Of a stretch of DNA of 64,000 bases, positions 18,485 to 27,573 are shown piece after piece. Below the pieces are notes generated by a model. It was not told the origin of the DNA, ran no database searches, and worked only from the letters and a program-made list of their open reading frames with translations. The stretch comes from Phaeobacter inhibens DSM 16374 (GTDB taxonomy: Bacteria; Pseudomonadota; Alphaproteobacteria; Rhodobacterales; Rhodobacteraceae). The stretch covers positions 186,001-250,000 of the forward strand of contig NZ_KI421498.1 in NCBI RefSeq assembly GCF_000473105.1. The letters are read 5' to 3'. Within the stretch, counting starts at the first letter, position 1. Each line of letters starts with the position of its first letter. The position numbers were made by a program, and so were the translations under genes.

Positions 18485-19606
18485 CTAGAGCACTGGTACT
18501 TGTGCCAGCCGATCCATCAGGTCGGCAGAAATTGCGTCGGGGCCGTCGTTGAACTGCGCGCGGGAGGCAAAGTTCAGGTGCCGTGAGAGAAGCGTCAGCT
18601 TGGGTGATGTGATCTCATCGTAGAACCTCTTCATATCATCACGCGCCATCAGCTCTGTGATCTTGCTGTGATGGGCGGTGACGGCCGCCTCATGCAGTGC
18701 TTTGATGCCTTTGAGACGTTTGAGCCGGGTCAGTTCCTTTTTTGTGGCAGTAAGGCGGCGTTGAATGGAAAAGTCCTGCTCCATATTGAAGTTCATCCGC
18801 ATCCAATAGGCCAACCCCTGATCACGTTCCACGTGGTTCACGCGGCCACGGTCCCGTTTGACGAGGAAGCTTTCGGTGCTGCGTACAGCGTAGTGGTTGA
18901 GAGTGACCATGTCATAACCATGGTCGCGAATGCCAAAACGCCAGCCCTGATCTGCCATATCCTCAGGCACCGGTCGGCCGGTGCCCGCAACCCAGTTTGG
19001 CATACCTGCAATGCGCCGTTTCAGCGGACGGTGGACACCGATGCGGTCATAGCTTCCCGCCACATGATCACCAGCTGTTTTGAACAGGGTCTTGATGCCC
19101 CAGGCCTGGATCGGGGCAGGGCAGTATTTCGGTGCGCAGTAGCTGTGCCGTTGCGTTAGCAATACGTCGTCGTAGCTGTTTCGGAAGCTGTTGCCGAACA
19201 GGCGCCACTGCATCGAGATCATGTCAGGACCATTGGTAGCGGCAAAGAGGCTGTCGAGATCCCCATCCCCAACGTGGATATTCACGAATTCATCAACGTC
19301 GGAGACCAGAACCCACTCCGCCTGCTGGACCAGATCGAGGCTCTCGGCGAATTTGAGTGCGCCCTTTTGCGGATTATAGCCGCTGCCCATCTCCTGATAG
19401 GGGTTGTCCATCCTGGTAACATAGCCGCGCTCTGCCAGCCCATCCAGCAGTTCAACCGTGCCGTCGTCGCAATCGTTGGTGAAGACCAGCATATGATCGA
19501 ATCCGATAGCGCGGTGGTGGGCCACCCATTCCAGAATGAAGGGACCTTCGTTCTTCATACAGGTGATGATCAGGCGCTTTGCCTTGGCAGTTGGGGCGGC
19601 GGTCAT
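18485..19606 (-). CDS. Glycosyltransferase family 2-like protein
   Basis: A 373-residue protein of the Glyco_tranf_2_4 type. It has the N-terminal motif TCMKNEGPFILEWVAHHRAI (residues 15-34), NDCDDGTVELLDGL, and the DXD-like SDVDEFVNIHVGDG near residue 100 expected to bind a nucleotide sugar and metal. The RPLKR...NHYAVRSTESFLVKRDRGRVNH region is shared with the middle domain of the next gene. It probably acts on surface polysaccharide or another glycan; the substrate is unknown. Its start lies three bases after the stop of the large upstream gene, so the two form an operon. Confidence 0.8.
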   Translation of the reverse strand: MTAAPTAKAKRLIITCMKNEGPFILEWVAHHRAIGFDHMLVFTNDCDDGTVELLDGLAERGYVTRMDNPYQEMGSGYNPQKGALKFAESLDLVQQAEWVLVSDVDEFVNIHVGDGDLDSLFAATNGPDMISMQWRLFGNSFRNSYDDVLLTQRHSYCAPKYCPAPIQAWGIKTLFKTAGDHVAGSYDRIGVHRPLKRRIAGMPNWVAGTGRPVPEDMADQGWRFGIRDHGYDMVTLNHYAVRSTESFLVKRDRGRVNHVERDQGLAYWMRMNFNMEQDFSIQRRLTATKKELTRLKRLKGIKALHEAAVTAHHSKITELMARDDMKRFYDEITSPKLTLLSRHLNFASRAQFNDGPDAISADLMDRLAQVPVL

Positions 19607-19609
19607 GGC

Positions 19610-22600
19610 TTATCCTTCCGCTTTGGCAAGGTCGGCACGGAGGCGGTCAAGAGAATTGCGGATGTTCTTGGCATCGCGTTTTTTCAACGTGTATTCGCAG
19701 ACCTGAATGGCGAGCTTTGGGTGGTTTTTCTCCTCAGCCTTCATCAGCAGATCATGCTGGAATCGGGGAAGATCACGACGGGCGCGCAGCAATTGGTAGA
19801 ACCGCTGGGCGGTAAGGCGGCCCTCAAAAATCTCGCTCAGTATCGGTTTTAGAATGCCCATGTTGACCAGCGCCTGCGGCAGCTGATGGCCGAAAAATGG
19901 CATTCTCAACTTGCGGATATTGTCACCTTTCAGGCGGTCGACCTGCTGCACATCCGGTTCGAAGTAGGGGTCATATAGGACCACCATATCATCGGCGAGA
20001 TGGGTCGCCTCTGCGGCGTCCGCGTAGCGATCATCCCAGTCCAGTCGCGCGGTCCAGCCCCAGCGATCATCATCGGGCAGAAGGCGGCGGTCCAGCGTGG
20101 TTTGCGGCGCGATGGCAAATACCTTGGCCCCGGGCGCGCATTGTGAATAGGTCAGTGCGCCATATGCCCCCATGGAGGCGCCGTAAAACAGGACCTCATC
20201 GAATTGATCAAAGAAACCACTGTCGCGCAGGTGGTCAAAGCTATCATGAACAAAGGGGCTCCGGAACCAGTTGCGCTTGGAGCCGATCACACCGAGGACC
20301 GAACAGCCCAGCGTCTGCGATAGCAGTTTGTAGCCCCAGGGCCATCGCTGACCCTCTTTTTGCTGAACCACATGGATATTGTCGAAGGTGACCACAAGCC
20401 GCTTGCCAAAAGGTTCGAAGAACAGCGCGTTTTCATCACTCTCCCAGAAAAAACCGGCTCGCTGAGCAGCATGAGCCCGCATGTCGGTGAACCTCGGGTC
20501 ACCAGCAGCGGGTGCCGTGGTGTCTGGAGCCTTGGGAAGCCAGATTGGCGCATGATCAAGCCTATGCTGATCGCTGGGGTTGGGTGCAACGGGTGCAACC
20601 TTGACCACACGGGCCGCGGTGGGCTTCTGTGGCGTGGCAGCGGGCGCCACCCGAGGCGTTTGCTGCATTTTCTGGGCCAGATCCGAGACATCCATCGACA
20701 CGCCCAGCTCCGCTTCGCGGCTGCGCAGATCCGCAACACGGATCTTGCCTTGCACCATCTCCTTCAGCAGCTGTATCTTCGCCTCAATCTGGTCGGGAGA
20801 GAGCAGCAGCGCTTCAGGTTCGGGGATATGGACATCCGCCGGGGTTCCGGCCTCAGGCTGATCTTCCAGCTTGGTGAGATAGATCGCATCCGGGCGCGCG
20901 ACTTCGGTCAGGTTCTCGTAAAGTGCCGCGTATTCCGGTCTTGATTTCAGGTCAGCGATCTTGGCCTTGTGCCATTGAACCGCTTCTGCATGCAGGCTTG
21001 CCAGCTTGACGTCGGCCATCAGCGTGTCCAACTCGGCGCGCATCATCGGCGCGCGGTTGTGCATGCGTGCGTCGGTTTCGGAGGCGTAGTTGCGCCGGGC
21101 CCAGTAGTCGATACCCTGATCTTGTTCCGTATGGTTGATCCGGCCTCGGTCCCGTTTCACCAAAAAACTGTCGGCGGAGCGCAATACGTAGTGGTTAAGC
21201 GTCGCCATGCGATACCCAAGTGACCGCTTGGTTGAACGCCAGCCATTGTTGGTCAGCAACATCTCCGGCATGACACGCCCAGAGCCGTTGACCCAGCGCA
21301 CCTGCGAGATGTTTTCTTCGTCGTCGATTTTCAACGGACGGTGGACGCCGATCTTTGTGTAAGGTGCAGACTTATGCAGCATGCTTTTGAATCCCCAACC
21401 CAGTCGTGGCTTGGGAATGAACTCTGGAGCGCAGGCAGTGAACTGTTCGGTGATCGGGCGGTCTTCATAGTCGGCAACGCCACCATTGCCGAAAAATTTC
21501 CAGGTGAAGGAGATGACATTGGGGTCGCCAGCCGCTTTGAACAGGTCAGCAAAACGCCCATCGCCGACATGGATATTCACAAATTCATCGACATCAATGG
21601 TCAGAACCCAATCCGCAGCCTGGTACACGGGTTGCTGCATCGCGTCAGCCAGCGCCACATGCTGAGGCTTTTTGCCGGAGGTCGGATCCCAAGGGTTGGC
21701 GACGCGGGTGACCAGACCCAGCTCTGCCAAGCGATCCAGGATCTCATTCGTGTTATCGCTGCAATCGTTGGTGTAGACGAGGAAATGCTTGGCCCCGATC
21801 GCCTTGTGATAGGCGATCCACTCCAGAATGAAGGGCGCCTCGTTCTTCATTGAGGTCAGGATCAGGATATTGTCGTTTGAAATCGGCTCTGGCAGCGGTG
21901 ACAGCCGGTCGCCAATAGTCTCGATGCGCAGCTCAAGGTTATCAATCGCGCGTTGGTAATGCGGGCTTTGTACCAGTTGGTCCAGCGGCATCGTGAGACG
22001 CGGGTGCTGGCGGGGCTCAGCGGCAGGGGGGGAGACTGTGGCCGCCGGGGAGGAGGCTTTGGCTCTTGCTGCCAGCTCGGCCTGCGTCGGTTTTCCCTCT
22101 GGTGGGCGGTCGGGGATCGGGGCTGCAGCGGCATCAATGTCGTGACGGATCAACGCGCGGCCAAGATAGCTCTCCGGGTGGGGAATGCCGCCTTCATGGG
22201 TGATCAGGCGGCGGCTCAGTCGACGGTTCCAGAGATGCACACCGTAGCAGCCATCATTGATCTTCTTCTCGACGATATAGCCCGGCGATAGCAGGTTGCG
22301 GCGCTCCTTGAACGAAATCTGGAAAAAGGCCATCTGTGGCTTCACATGCGCCATCTCGCCAGTTTCATTGAGGAAATGCGTCAGCGCTGAGGGACCCCAG
22401 ACGCCCCATTTCAGCTCGGATACATGCACCGGATTGCCGGCTGCATGTGCGGCTTCAAGCTGTGCCCGTTCTTCCCCCTTTGCCCAGGGCGGGATCGGGT
22501 ATTCGTTTTCGCAAAAGGCATTGAGCCGCTGCAGCGTCCGGGAGAACCGGGGCAGGCCGAGGACGGCATTGCAGACCAGACGCCCGGTTTTTTCCCAACC

Positions 22601-22930
22601 AAAAACCCATTGATCCTGAAAATCCCACGGCTTCACGCAGAGAACATCAGCGTCCACCCAAATGACATTCTGCATCGAGATCATCTTGTAGCGAAAGGCA
22701 TCGGCATGAACGGCTGGGGAACCAGACACCTTGTGACGGATGAAGTCTGACGCCGGAAAAATTCGGTTCGCGTCCATCAGTTCAACACCGGGTGGGCAAT
22801 TGTCTACGGTTTCATAGGTGTAAAGAAGGGTGCGATGTCCGTGATCCGCAAATGATTTCAGACAGGTTTGCTCAAGATAGCTTAGATTTCCCCCAATCCA
22901 GAGGGAGGCGATTACCGGGAGGTCAGACAT
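19610..22930 (-). CDS. Three-domain protein: DXD glycosyltransferase, GT2-like domain and alpha/beta-hydrolase-like domain
   Basis: About 1106 residues with three recognisable parts. Residues 1-270 resemble sugar-transferase proteins with a DXD centre in VIWVDADVLCVKP (about 95). Residues 350-640 repeat the Glyco_tranf_2_4 domain of the downstream gene (TSMKNEAPFILEWIAYHKAI, TIDVDEFVNIHVGDG). After a Pro/Ala-rich linker (about 690-810), the C-terminal 300 residues look like an alpha/beta hydrolase with a nucleophile elbow GASMGAYGAL near residue 920. The ATG at 22930 is chosen; a GTG at 22942 is also possible, and neither has a strong ribosome-binding site. The three activities may act on one glycan, with the last part perhaps adding or removing an acyl group. 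That is inference. Confidence 0.75.
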   Translation of the reverse strand: MSDLPVIASLWIGGNLSYLEQTCLKSFADHGHRTLLYTYETVDNCPPGVELMDANRIFPASDFIRHKVSGSPAVHADAFRYKMISMQNVIWVDADVLCVKPWDFQDQWVFGWEKTGRLVCNAVLGLPRFSRTLQRLNAFCENEYPIPPWAKGEERAQLEAAHAAGNPVHVSELKWGVWGPSALTHFLNETGEMAHVKPQMAFFQISFKERRNLLSPGYIVEKKINDGCYGVHLWNRRLSRRLITHEGGIPHPESYLGRALIRHDIDAAAAPIPDRPPEGKPTQAELAARAKASSPAATVSPPAAEPRQHPRLTMPLDQLVQSPHYQRAIDNLELRIETIGDRLSPLPEPISNDNILILTSMKNEAPFILEWIAYHKAIGAKHFLVYTNDCSDNTNEILDRLAELGLVTRVANPWDPTSGKKPQHVALADAMQQPVYQAADWVLTIDVDEFVNIHVGDGRFADLFKAAGDPNVISFTWKFFGNGGVADYEDRPITEQFTACAPEFIPKPRLGWGFKSMLHKSAPYTKIGVHRPLKIDDEENISQVRWVNGSGRVMPEMLLTNNGWRSTKRSLGYRMATLNHYVLRSADSFLVKRDRGRINHTEQDQGIDYWARRNYASETDARMHNRAPMMRAELDTLMADVKLASLHAEAVQWHKAKIADLKSRPEYAALYENLTEVARPDAIYLTKLEDQPEAGTPADVHIPEPEALLLSPDQIEAKIQLLKEMVQGKIRVADLRSREAELGVSMDVSDLAQKMQQTPRVAPAATPQKPTAARVVKVAPVAPNPSDQHRLDHAPIWLPKAPDTTAPAAGDPRFTDMRAHAAQRAGFFWESDENALFFEPFGKRLVVTFDNIHVVQQKEGQRWPWGYKLLSQTLGCSVLGVIGSKRNWFRSPFVHDSFDHLRDSGFFDQFDEVLFYGASMGAYGALTYSQCAPGAKVFAIAPQTTLDRRLLPDDDRWGWTARLDWDDRYADAAEATHLADDMVVLYDPYFEPDVQQVDRLKGDNIRKLRMPFFGHQLPQALVNMGILKPILSEIFEGRLTAQRFYQLLRARRDLPRFQHDLLMKAEEKNHPKLAIQVCEYTLKKRDAKNIRNSLDRLRADLAKAEG

Positions 22931-23272
22931 TATATTCCGCACTGCTTCGTTGTTTTATGGAAAAGGCCAAGAGGGCGATAGTTGGGTCGCTTGGAAATCG
23001 CATCTTTCGCGGGGCGAAATTGACGAATTGCAAAGTCGAGCCTGAAAAACTGCTCCCTGTCCAGCAGTGCCTCGTCCGACACTCATCCTCATTACCACAA
23101 GGGGGGCTCCATGGGTATGTCGACACCAGTCTCTCAGCGTTGAGGTGGCTCGTGCGTATTCATACCTGCTTTATCAACCTCTTGGGCCGGTTGTCCGCCT
23201 GCCTGTGATCATTGCCCGAGGTCACCCCGCATGTCATAAGCGGACGATACCCTACCTTCTGAGCGCGTTCAA
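22931..23272. other. Divergent intergenic region
   Basis: About 340 bp between the large glycosyltransferase gene (- strand) and the sulfotransferase-like gene (+ strand). It must hold promoters for both directions. I see no RNA gene, repeat or recognisable operator. Confidence 0.4.
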
Positions 23273-24055
23273 ATGATTGTAAGCCACAAGCACAACTTTG
23301 TTTACGTGAAGCCGGGGAAGACTGCTGGCAGCTCAATCGAACTCGCGATCAGCCGATATTGCGGCCCGCAGGATATGATCACCAAATTGCGCCCGCGTGA
23401 GGAAACCCAGCGGGTGGATTGCGTCGCGCGGGTCGAAAATCCGCGATTTGTGAATATCAATTCCGGCGAAATGATCGAGCTGCAAAACCACTCCAGATAT
23501 TGTGATGCGCTGCGCATCTACGGTGAGGATATCGTGGATTACGATGTGGTCTGCACCGAGCGTAACCCTTGGGAGAAGGCGGTTTCCTCCTTTTTCTGGA
23601 AGGGTAACCGGCGCCCGGAGCGCCCGGTAGCACCGCGGTTCAAAAGGTTCGTCAGCGATGGCCGCTGGCCGCAGGATTTTGATGTCTATTCGCTAAATGG
23701 TGTCTGCGTTGCGGATCACATCATTCGGGTCGAGCGCCTGAAGGATGACTACCGTGACTTTTTGACGTTCCTCGGAATTCCAGTGGAGGGAGACATTGTG
23801 TTTCCATCATCCAAGGGCTTCCAGCGCCCGAAGGAGGCGACGCGAGAAGCGATGTACACGCGCCCCTGGGTGGTGCGAACTGTGTTTGAGCATACCGAAC
23901 AGCTGCGCGCAGTACTGCCTTACCGTTTTGAAGACCGCTCCGCGCCCGATATCCGGCTGCACGAGGATCGCAGGGCGGCGCGCTACAAGTTTCTCGAGGA
24001 GAATGACTGCGGTCCTGTCTACTGGGAGCCGGTTCAGGCATCTGCCTCGGTTTAG
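23273..24055 (+). CDS. Sulfotransferase-family protein
   Basis: A 260-residue protein. The N-terminal FVYVKPGKTAGSSIELAI (residues 8-25) matches the 5'-phosphosulfate-binding loop of PAPS-dependent sulfotransferases of the carbohydrate type, and VVCTERNPWEKAVSSFFWKG (about 100) matches the 3'-phosphate-binding motif. Such enzymes transfer sulfate from PAPS to hydroxyl groups of glycans or lipids. The adjacent glycosyltransferase genes suggest a sulfated surface glycan; this is inferred from context. The ATG at 23273 has no strong ribosome-binding site. Confidence 0.75.
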   Translation: MIVSHKHNFVYVKPGKTAGSSIELAISRYCGPQDMITKLRPREETQRVDCVARVENPRFVNINSGEMIELQNHSRYCDALRIYGEDIVDYDVVCTERNPWEKAVSSFFWKGNRRPERPVAPRFKRFVSDGRWPQDFDVYSLNGVCVADHIIRVERLKDDYRDFLTFLGIPVEGDIVFPSSKGFQRPKEATREAMYTRPWVVRTVFEHTEQLRAVLPYRFEDRSAPDIRLHEDRRAARYKFLEENDCGPVYWEPVQASASV

Positions 24056-24198
24056 GGCGGGTTTTGCAATCCCAGACAACGGGTGCTGCTTGAGCGTGTG
24101 TGACACCTTTCCGTCGTGAGCGGACGAAGAGGTTGGGGCAGCGGCAGAGTGGTATTGGGTATCGCAGATTGTGACGGCATCGGGTCTGCGGCGCATTT

Positions 24199-24990
24199 TC
24201 AGCTGCGGCTGCCACTCCCTGCAGTGGTAGATCCATCTGCGATCAGCAATTCTGCCTTTCCGGGGAGGGCGCGGTAGGCGGGCGGGGGGCGACGGTCGGT
24301 GACTATAAGGTCATGCGCTGCGAGTTCGGGCAGGCGCAGTGCGGGGGTGTTGTCGGCATCACTGAATTTCGTTGAGTCAACGGCCATGAACGTTCGCTCG
24401 GCAATGTCAGTCATTGCAAGTGCCATGTCCGCCTCGCACTGATCATACACCATGAAGCCTCTCACGGGGTGAACCAGAGAGGCGGAAAGCACAGCAGTCT
24501 GCACTGACACACCGGCAATCACGTCGTAGGCGGCCCTGTCGAAAGCAGCGCCGTCGTGATTGCGCAGTTGCGTGCCGGCCATGAAGACCCGGTTTCCCTC
24601 TTCCATCGACAGCGTAGCAGCGATGAAAGCTGAGTTGGTCACCACCGTGAGGTTCTTACGCCCGCGCAGGGCTTGGGCAACGAATCCGGAAGTAGAGCCA
24701 GTATCAATGGCGATAGCGGAGCCGTCAGGGATCCATTGAGCAACAGCATTGGCAATCGCCACCTTGGCCGCGCGGTTCTGCGACATCCGGGCGATGAAGG
24801 GGGGATCCAGTACGTTCTGGGTGCTGACCAATGCGCCATGCACTTTGGACAGGCGTCCGTCTTCGACCATCGGCTTTACGATTCGCCGGACGGTTTGATC
24901 CGAAACCTGGAGAATTCGGGCCAGATCCAAGACGGAAACACGCCCATGCAAGTTCACGGTGTTGAGGATGTCTTGCTCATATTTCGACAT
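24199..24990 (-). CDS. DeoR-family transcriptional regulator (left edge of the N-methyl catabolic region)
   Basis: A 263-residue regulator with an N-terminal DeoR helix-turn-helix (VLDLARILQVSDQTVRRIVKP, residues 19-39, then VHGALVS) and a C-terminal sugar-phosphate-isomerase-like sensor domain (IAIDTGSTSGFVAQAL, VVTNSAFIAATLS). DeoR proteins usually sense a phosphorylated metabolite. It is divergent from the demethylase gene at 25139, and the 148 bp between them hold tandem decamers likely to be its operator. A second DeoR gene at 43764 sits at the opposite end of the region. The two share architecture and short motifs (SNE/SDQTVRR-type recognition helix, FLAGG/FMAGT). Confidence 0.9.
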   Translation of the reverse strand: MSKYEQDILNTVNLHGRVSVLDLARILQVSDQTVRRIVKPMVEDGRLSKVHGALVSTQNVLDPPFIARMSQNRAAKVAIANAVAQWIPDGSAIAIDTGSTSGFVAQALRGRKNLTVVTNSAFIAATLSMEEGNRVFMAGTQLRNHDGAAFDRAAYDVIAGVSVQTAVLSASLVHPVRGFMVYDQCEADMALAMTDIAERTFMAVDSTKFSDADNTPALRLPELAAHDLIVTDRRPPPAYRALPGKAELLIADGSTTAGSGSRS

Positions 24991-25037
24991 TTTTGACGCT
25001 TTTACGTTGTTGGGTGGAGGTTATGGGCAGCGTTGCC

Positions 25038-25099
25038 CACAATCAACCGACAAATTTCAACGAAATATGACAATTGTGTTGATTTGTGTTGATTTGGTG
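25038..25099 (+). promoter_or_regulatory. Tandem decamer repeats, candidate DeoR operator
   Basis: TTGTGTTGAT occurs twice in perfect tandem (25074-25083, 25084-25093), followed by a degenerate third unit TTGGTGAGTT. Upstream, ACAATCAAC (25039 onward) and ACAAATTTCAAC resemble the reverse complement. Direct repeats spaced by one helical turn are typical of DeoR-family operators. The site lies between the divergent deoR-type and demethylase genes. Confidence 0.5.
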
Positions 25100-25138
25100 A
25101 GTTTGATGTCTCCAACTGTTTTTAACCAGGAAAACGCT

Positions 25139-27562
25139 ATGATCACTCATTCAGCCAAGCATCTCATTATTGGTGGCGGCATCATCGGATGTTCCATCGC
25201 CTATCATCTGGCCCGCGCGGGCGAAAAAGATGTGGTTCTGTTGGAAAAGGCATCGCTGACTGAAGGCGCGACCTGGCACGCGGCGGGTCTCGTCGGGCAG
25301 TTGCGCTCATCGCGCAACACGACGCGGATGCTGAAACGCTCAGTGGCGCTTTATGACCGGCTTGCGGATGAAACCGGAATGGAATTCGACTGGAAGAAAG
25401 TAGGCAGCCTGCGTCTTGCGGCAACCAGAGAGCGCCTGTTGGAGGCCAAGCGGCTGGCGACAATGGCGCGCAGCTTTGATCTGGAAATGGAGATCATTAC
25501 GGCAGCGGAGGCAAAGGAGTTATTCCCTTATATCGATGCGAAAGACCTCGAAGGGGCGGCATTCATTCCATCAGACGGTCATGTGGATCCTGCCAGTCTC
25601 TGCCAGGCGATTGCGGCAGGAGCCCGCATGCACGGGGCAAAGATCTGCCAGGGCGTCAAGGTTGAAGACTTCGAAGTGCACGGCGGACGCATTACCAAAG
25701 TGATGACATCCCATGGAGACTACGAAGCGGAAACCGTTGTTCTAGCTACCGGAATGTGGAGCCGGGAGCTGGCAGCAAAACTGGGTGTGGTGGTGCCTGC
25801 CTGTGCGGTCGAGCATCAGTATATCGTGACCGAACCGCTTCCGCAGCCAGAGCTAGTCAAAGGGCTTCCGACGCTGCGCGATCCGGAGCGGTTGGTGTAC
25901 TACAAACCCGACGCAGGCGGTCGGCTGGTGATCGGCGGTTACGAAGAGGGCACCTTGCCGTTTGGTGACAGGGGCATCCCGGGTGAATTCGTGCGCCAGC
26001 TGCTGCCGGACAATCTGGACAGGTTCGCGCCGTTGGCTGAGCTGGCAGGTCAGGTCACCCCGGTGGTCAATGAGGTTGGAATTCGTCAGGTTATCAATGG
26101 TCCTATTCCCTATTCCGCAGATGGTGATTTCGTCATGGGCTGGGCCCCTGAACTGAGGAACTTGATGCTGTCGACCGGCTTCCTTTACGGTATCGCCGCT
26201 GGTGGCGGTGCTGGGGAGATGATTGCAGAATGGATTTTGGAAGGCCGCCCGAGTTTGGATCTGTGGCCGCTGGATGTGCGCCGTTTCAGCCCGCATCATG
26301 CGACCCGTGCTTTCATGTATCCGCGCGCGGTGGAGCACTACGCGCATCACTACAAGATGCGCTATCCCGGTCAGGAGGCGGAAACCGCGAGAAACCTTAG
26401 ATTGTCGCCGCTACATGACCGCCTTAAGCAGCATGGCGCGGTGTTCGGGTCAAAGAATGGCTGGGAACGCCCACTGTGGTTCGCGCCCGAGGGGGTTGAG
26501 CCGGTAGACCAGCTGGACTTTCTGAACCCGGGTTGGAAGGTCTTTGCGGAGCAGGAGCATAGCGCCGTACGGAACGGTGTTGTCCTGATCGACCAGTCGA
26601 GCTTTTCGAAGTTCGAACTGATCGGCCCCGGGGCCTTGGCCGCTATCCAGAACCTCGCGGTGTCGAACATGGACAAGCCGGACGGTGCGGTCATCTATAC
26701 ACAGCTCTGCAACATGCAGGGCGGAACCGAGGCTGACATTACCGTAACGCGTCTGGGGCGCGATCATTTCTACATCGTGACCGGCGCTGGGTTTGGCGTC
26801 CATGATGCGGACTGGATTCGGCGCCACCTGCCTGAGGATGGGTCGGCGCAGCTGATTGAGATGACTTCGGCCCGTGCGGTAATAAATCTATGTGGGCCTA
26901 AGTCGCGCGAGGTGTTGCAGGCTGTTTCGGAAGAAGATGTCTCTAACAGGGCCTTTCCCTTTGCGACCGCGCAGGACATCACTCTGGGGGCTGCCACCGT
27001 GCGTGCTGCGCGGATCGGGTATACTGGCGAACTGGGATGGGAGCTCCATGTCCCTACAGAGTTTGCGCTGCATGTCTACGACCTTCTGTGGCAGGCAGGT
27101 CAAGAGCACGGTATCCGTGACATCGGCTATCGGGCGATCGAGTCGCTTCGACTTGAAAAAGGGTACGTGTATTGGAGCGCCGATATCACACCTGATTATT
27201 CCCCTGTCGAGGCAGGTCTTGCGGGTCGCGTGCATCTGAAGTCGAAGGAAGATTTTCTGGGCCGAGCGATCCTCGACCGGCAGAAAAGGGAGGGCACTAG
27301 CCAGCAACTCTGTACGTTTACGGTGGATGAGCGGCTGCCGATGACAGGTGGGGAGACCATCTTGCACAAAGGGACAGCAGTGTCCTTGGCTTCGAGTGGT
27401 GGCTACGGGCCGACTGCAGAAAAGACGATCGTTTATGGCTATCTTCCGACGGCGTTGGTTGGAGAACGGGATTTTGAACTGGAACTGTTTGGCAGACGTC
27501 AGGCGCTGCGCCAGGTGGACGGACCACTGTATGACCCGACCAATGATCGCCTGAAAGCCTGA
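25139..27562 (+). CDS. Dimethylglycine/sarcosine dehydrogenase-like FAD demethylase with T-protein domain (copy 1)
   Basis: An 807-residue flavoprotein. The N-terminal oxidoreductase domain starts with LIIGGGIIGCSIAYHLARAG, then ATWHAAGLVGQLRSS, whose His corresponds to the covalent FAD attachment residue of dimethylglycine dehydrogenase. From about residue 430 follow the FAO_M bridging region and aminomethyltransferase (GcvT-like) domains, with GYTGELGWELHVP and RLEKGYVYWSADITPDYSPVEAG. Such enzymes oxidatively remove an N-methyl group and load it on tetrahydrofolate. The ATG at 25139 follows CCAGGAAAA; longer in-frame starts would run through the operator repeats. It pairs with the kinase-like gene downstream. 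A paralogue with the same partner lies at 36130-38577. Confidence 0.9.
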   Translation: MITHSAKHLIIGGGIIGCSIAYHLARAGEKDVVLLEKASLTEGATWHAAGLVGQLRSSRNTTRMLKRSVALYDRLADETGMEFDWKKVGSLRLAATRERLLEAKRLATMARSFDLEMEIITAAEAKELFPYIDAKDLEGAAFIPSDGHVDPASLCQAIAAGARMHGAKICQGVKVEDFEVHGGRITKVMTSHGDYEAETVVLATGMWSRELAAKLGVVVPACAVEHQYIVTEPLPQPELVKGLPTLRDPERLVYYKPDAGGRLVIGGYEEGTLPFGDRGIPGEFVRQLLPDNLDRFAPLAELAGQVTPVVNEVGIRQVINGPIPYSADGDFVMGWAPELRNLMLSTGFLYGIAAGGGAGEMIAEWILEGRPSLDLWPLDVRRFSPHHATRAFMYPRAVEHYAHHYKMRYPGQEAETARNLRLSPLHDRLKQHGAVFGSKNGWERPLWFAPEGVEPVDQLDFLNPGWKVFAEQEHSAVRNGVVLIDQSSFSKFELIGPGALAAIQNLAVSNMDKPDGAVIYTQLCNMQGGTEADITVTRLGRDHFYIVTGAGFGVHDADWIRRHLPEDGSAQLIEMTSARAVINLCGPKSREVLQAVSEEDVSNRAFPFATAQDITLGAATVRAARIGYTGELGWELHVPTEFALHVYDLLWQAGQEHGIRDIGYRAIESLRLEKGYVYWSADITPDYSPVEAGLAGRVHLKSKEDFLGRAILDRQKREGTSQQLCTFTVDERLPMTGGETILHKGTAVSLASSGGYGPTAEKTIVYGYLPTALVGERDFELELFGRRQALRQVDGPLYDPTNDRLKA

Positions 27563-27573
27563 GTGAGGAGGCC

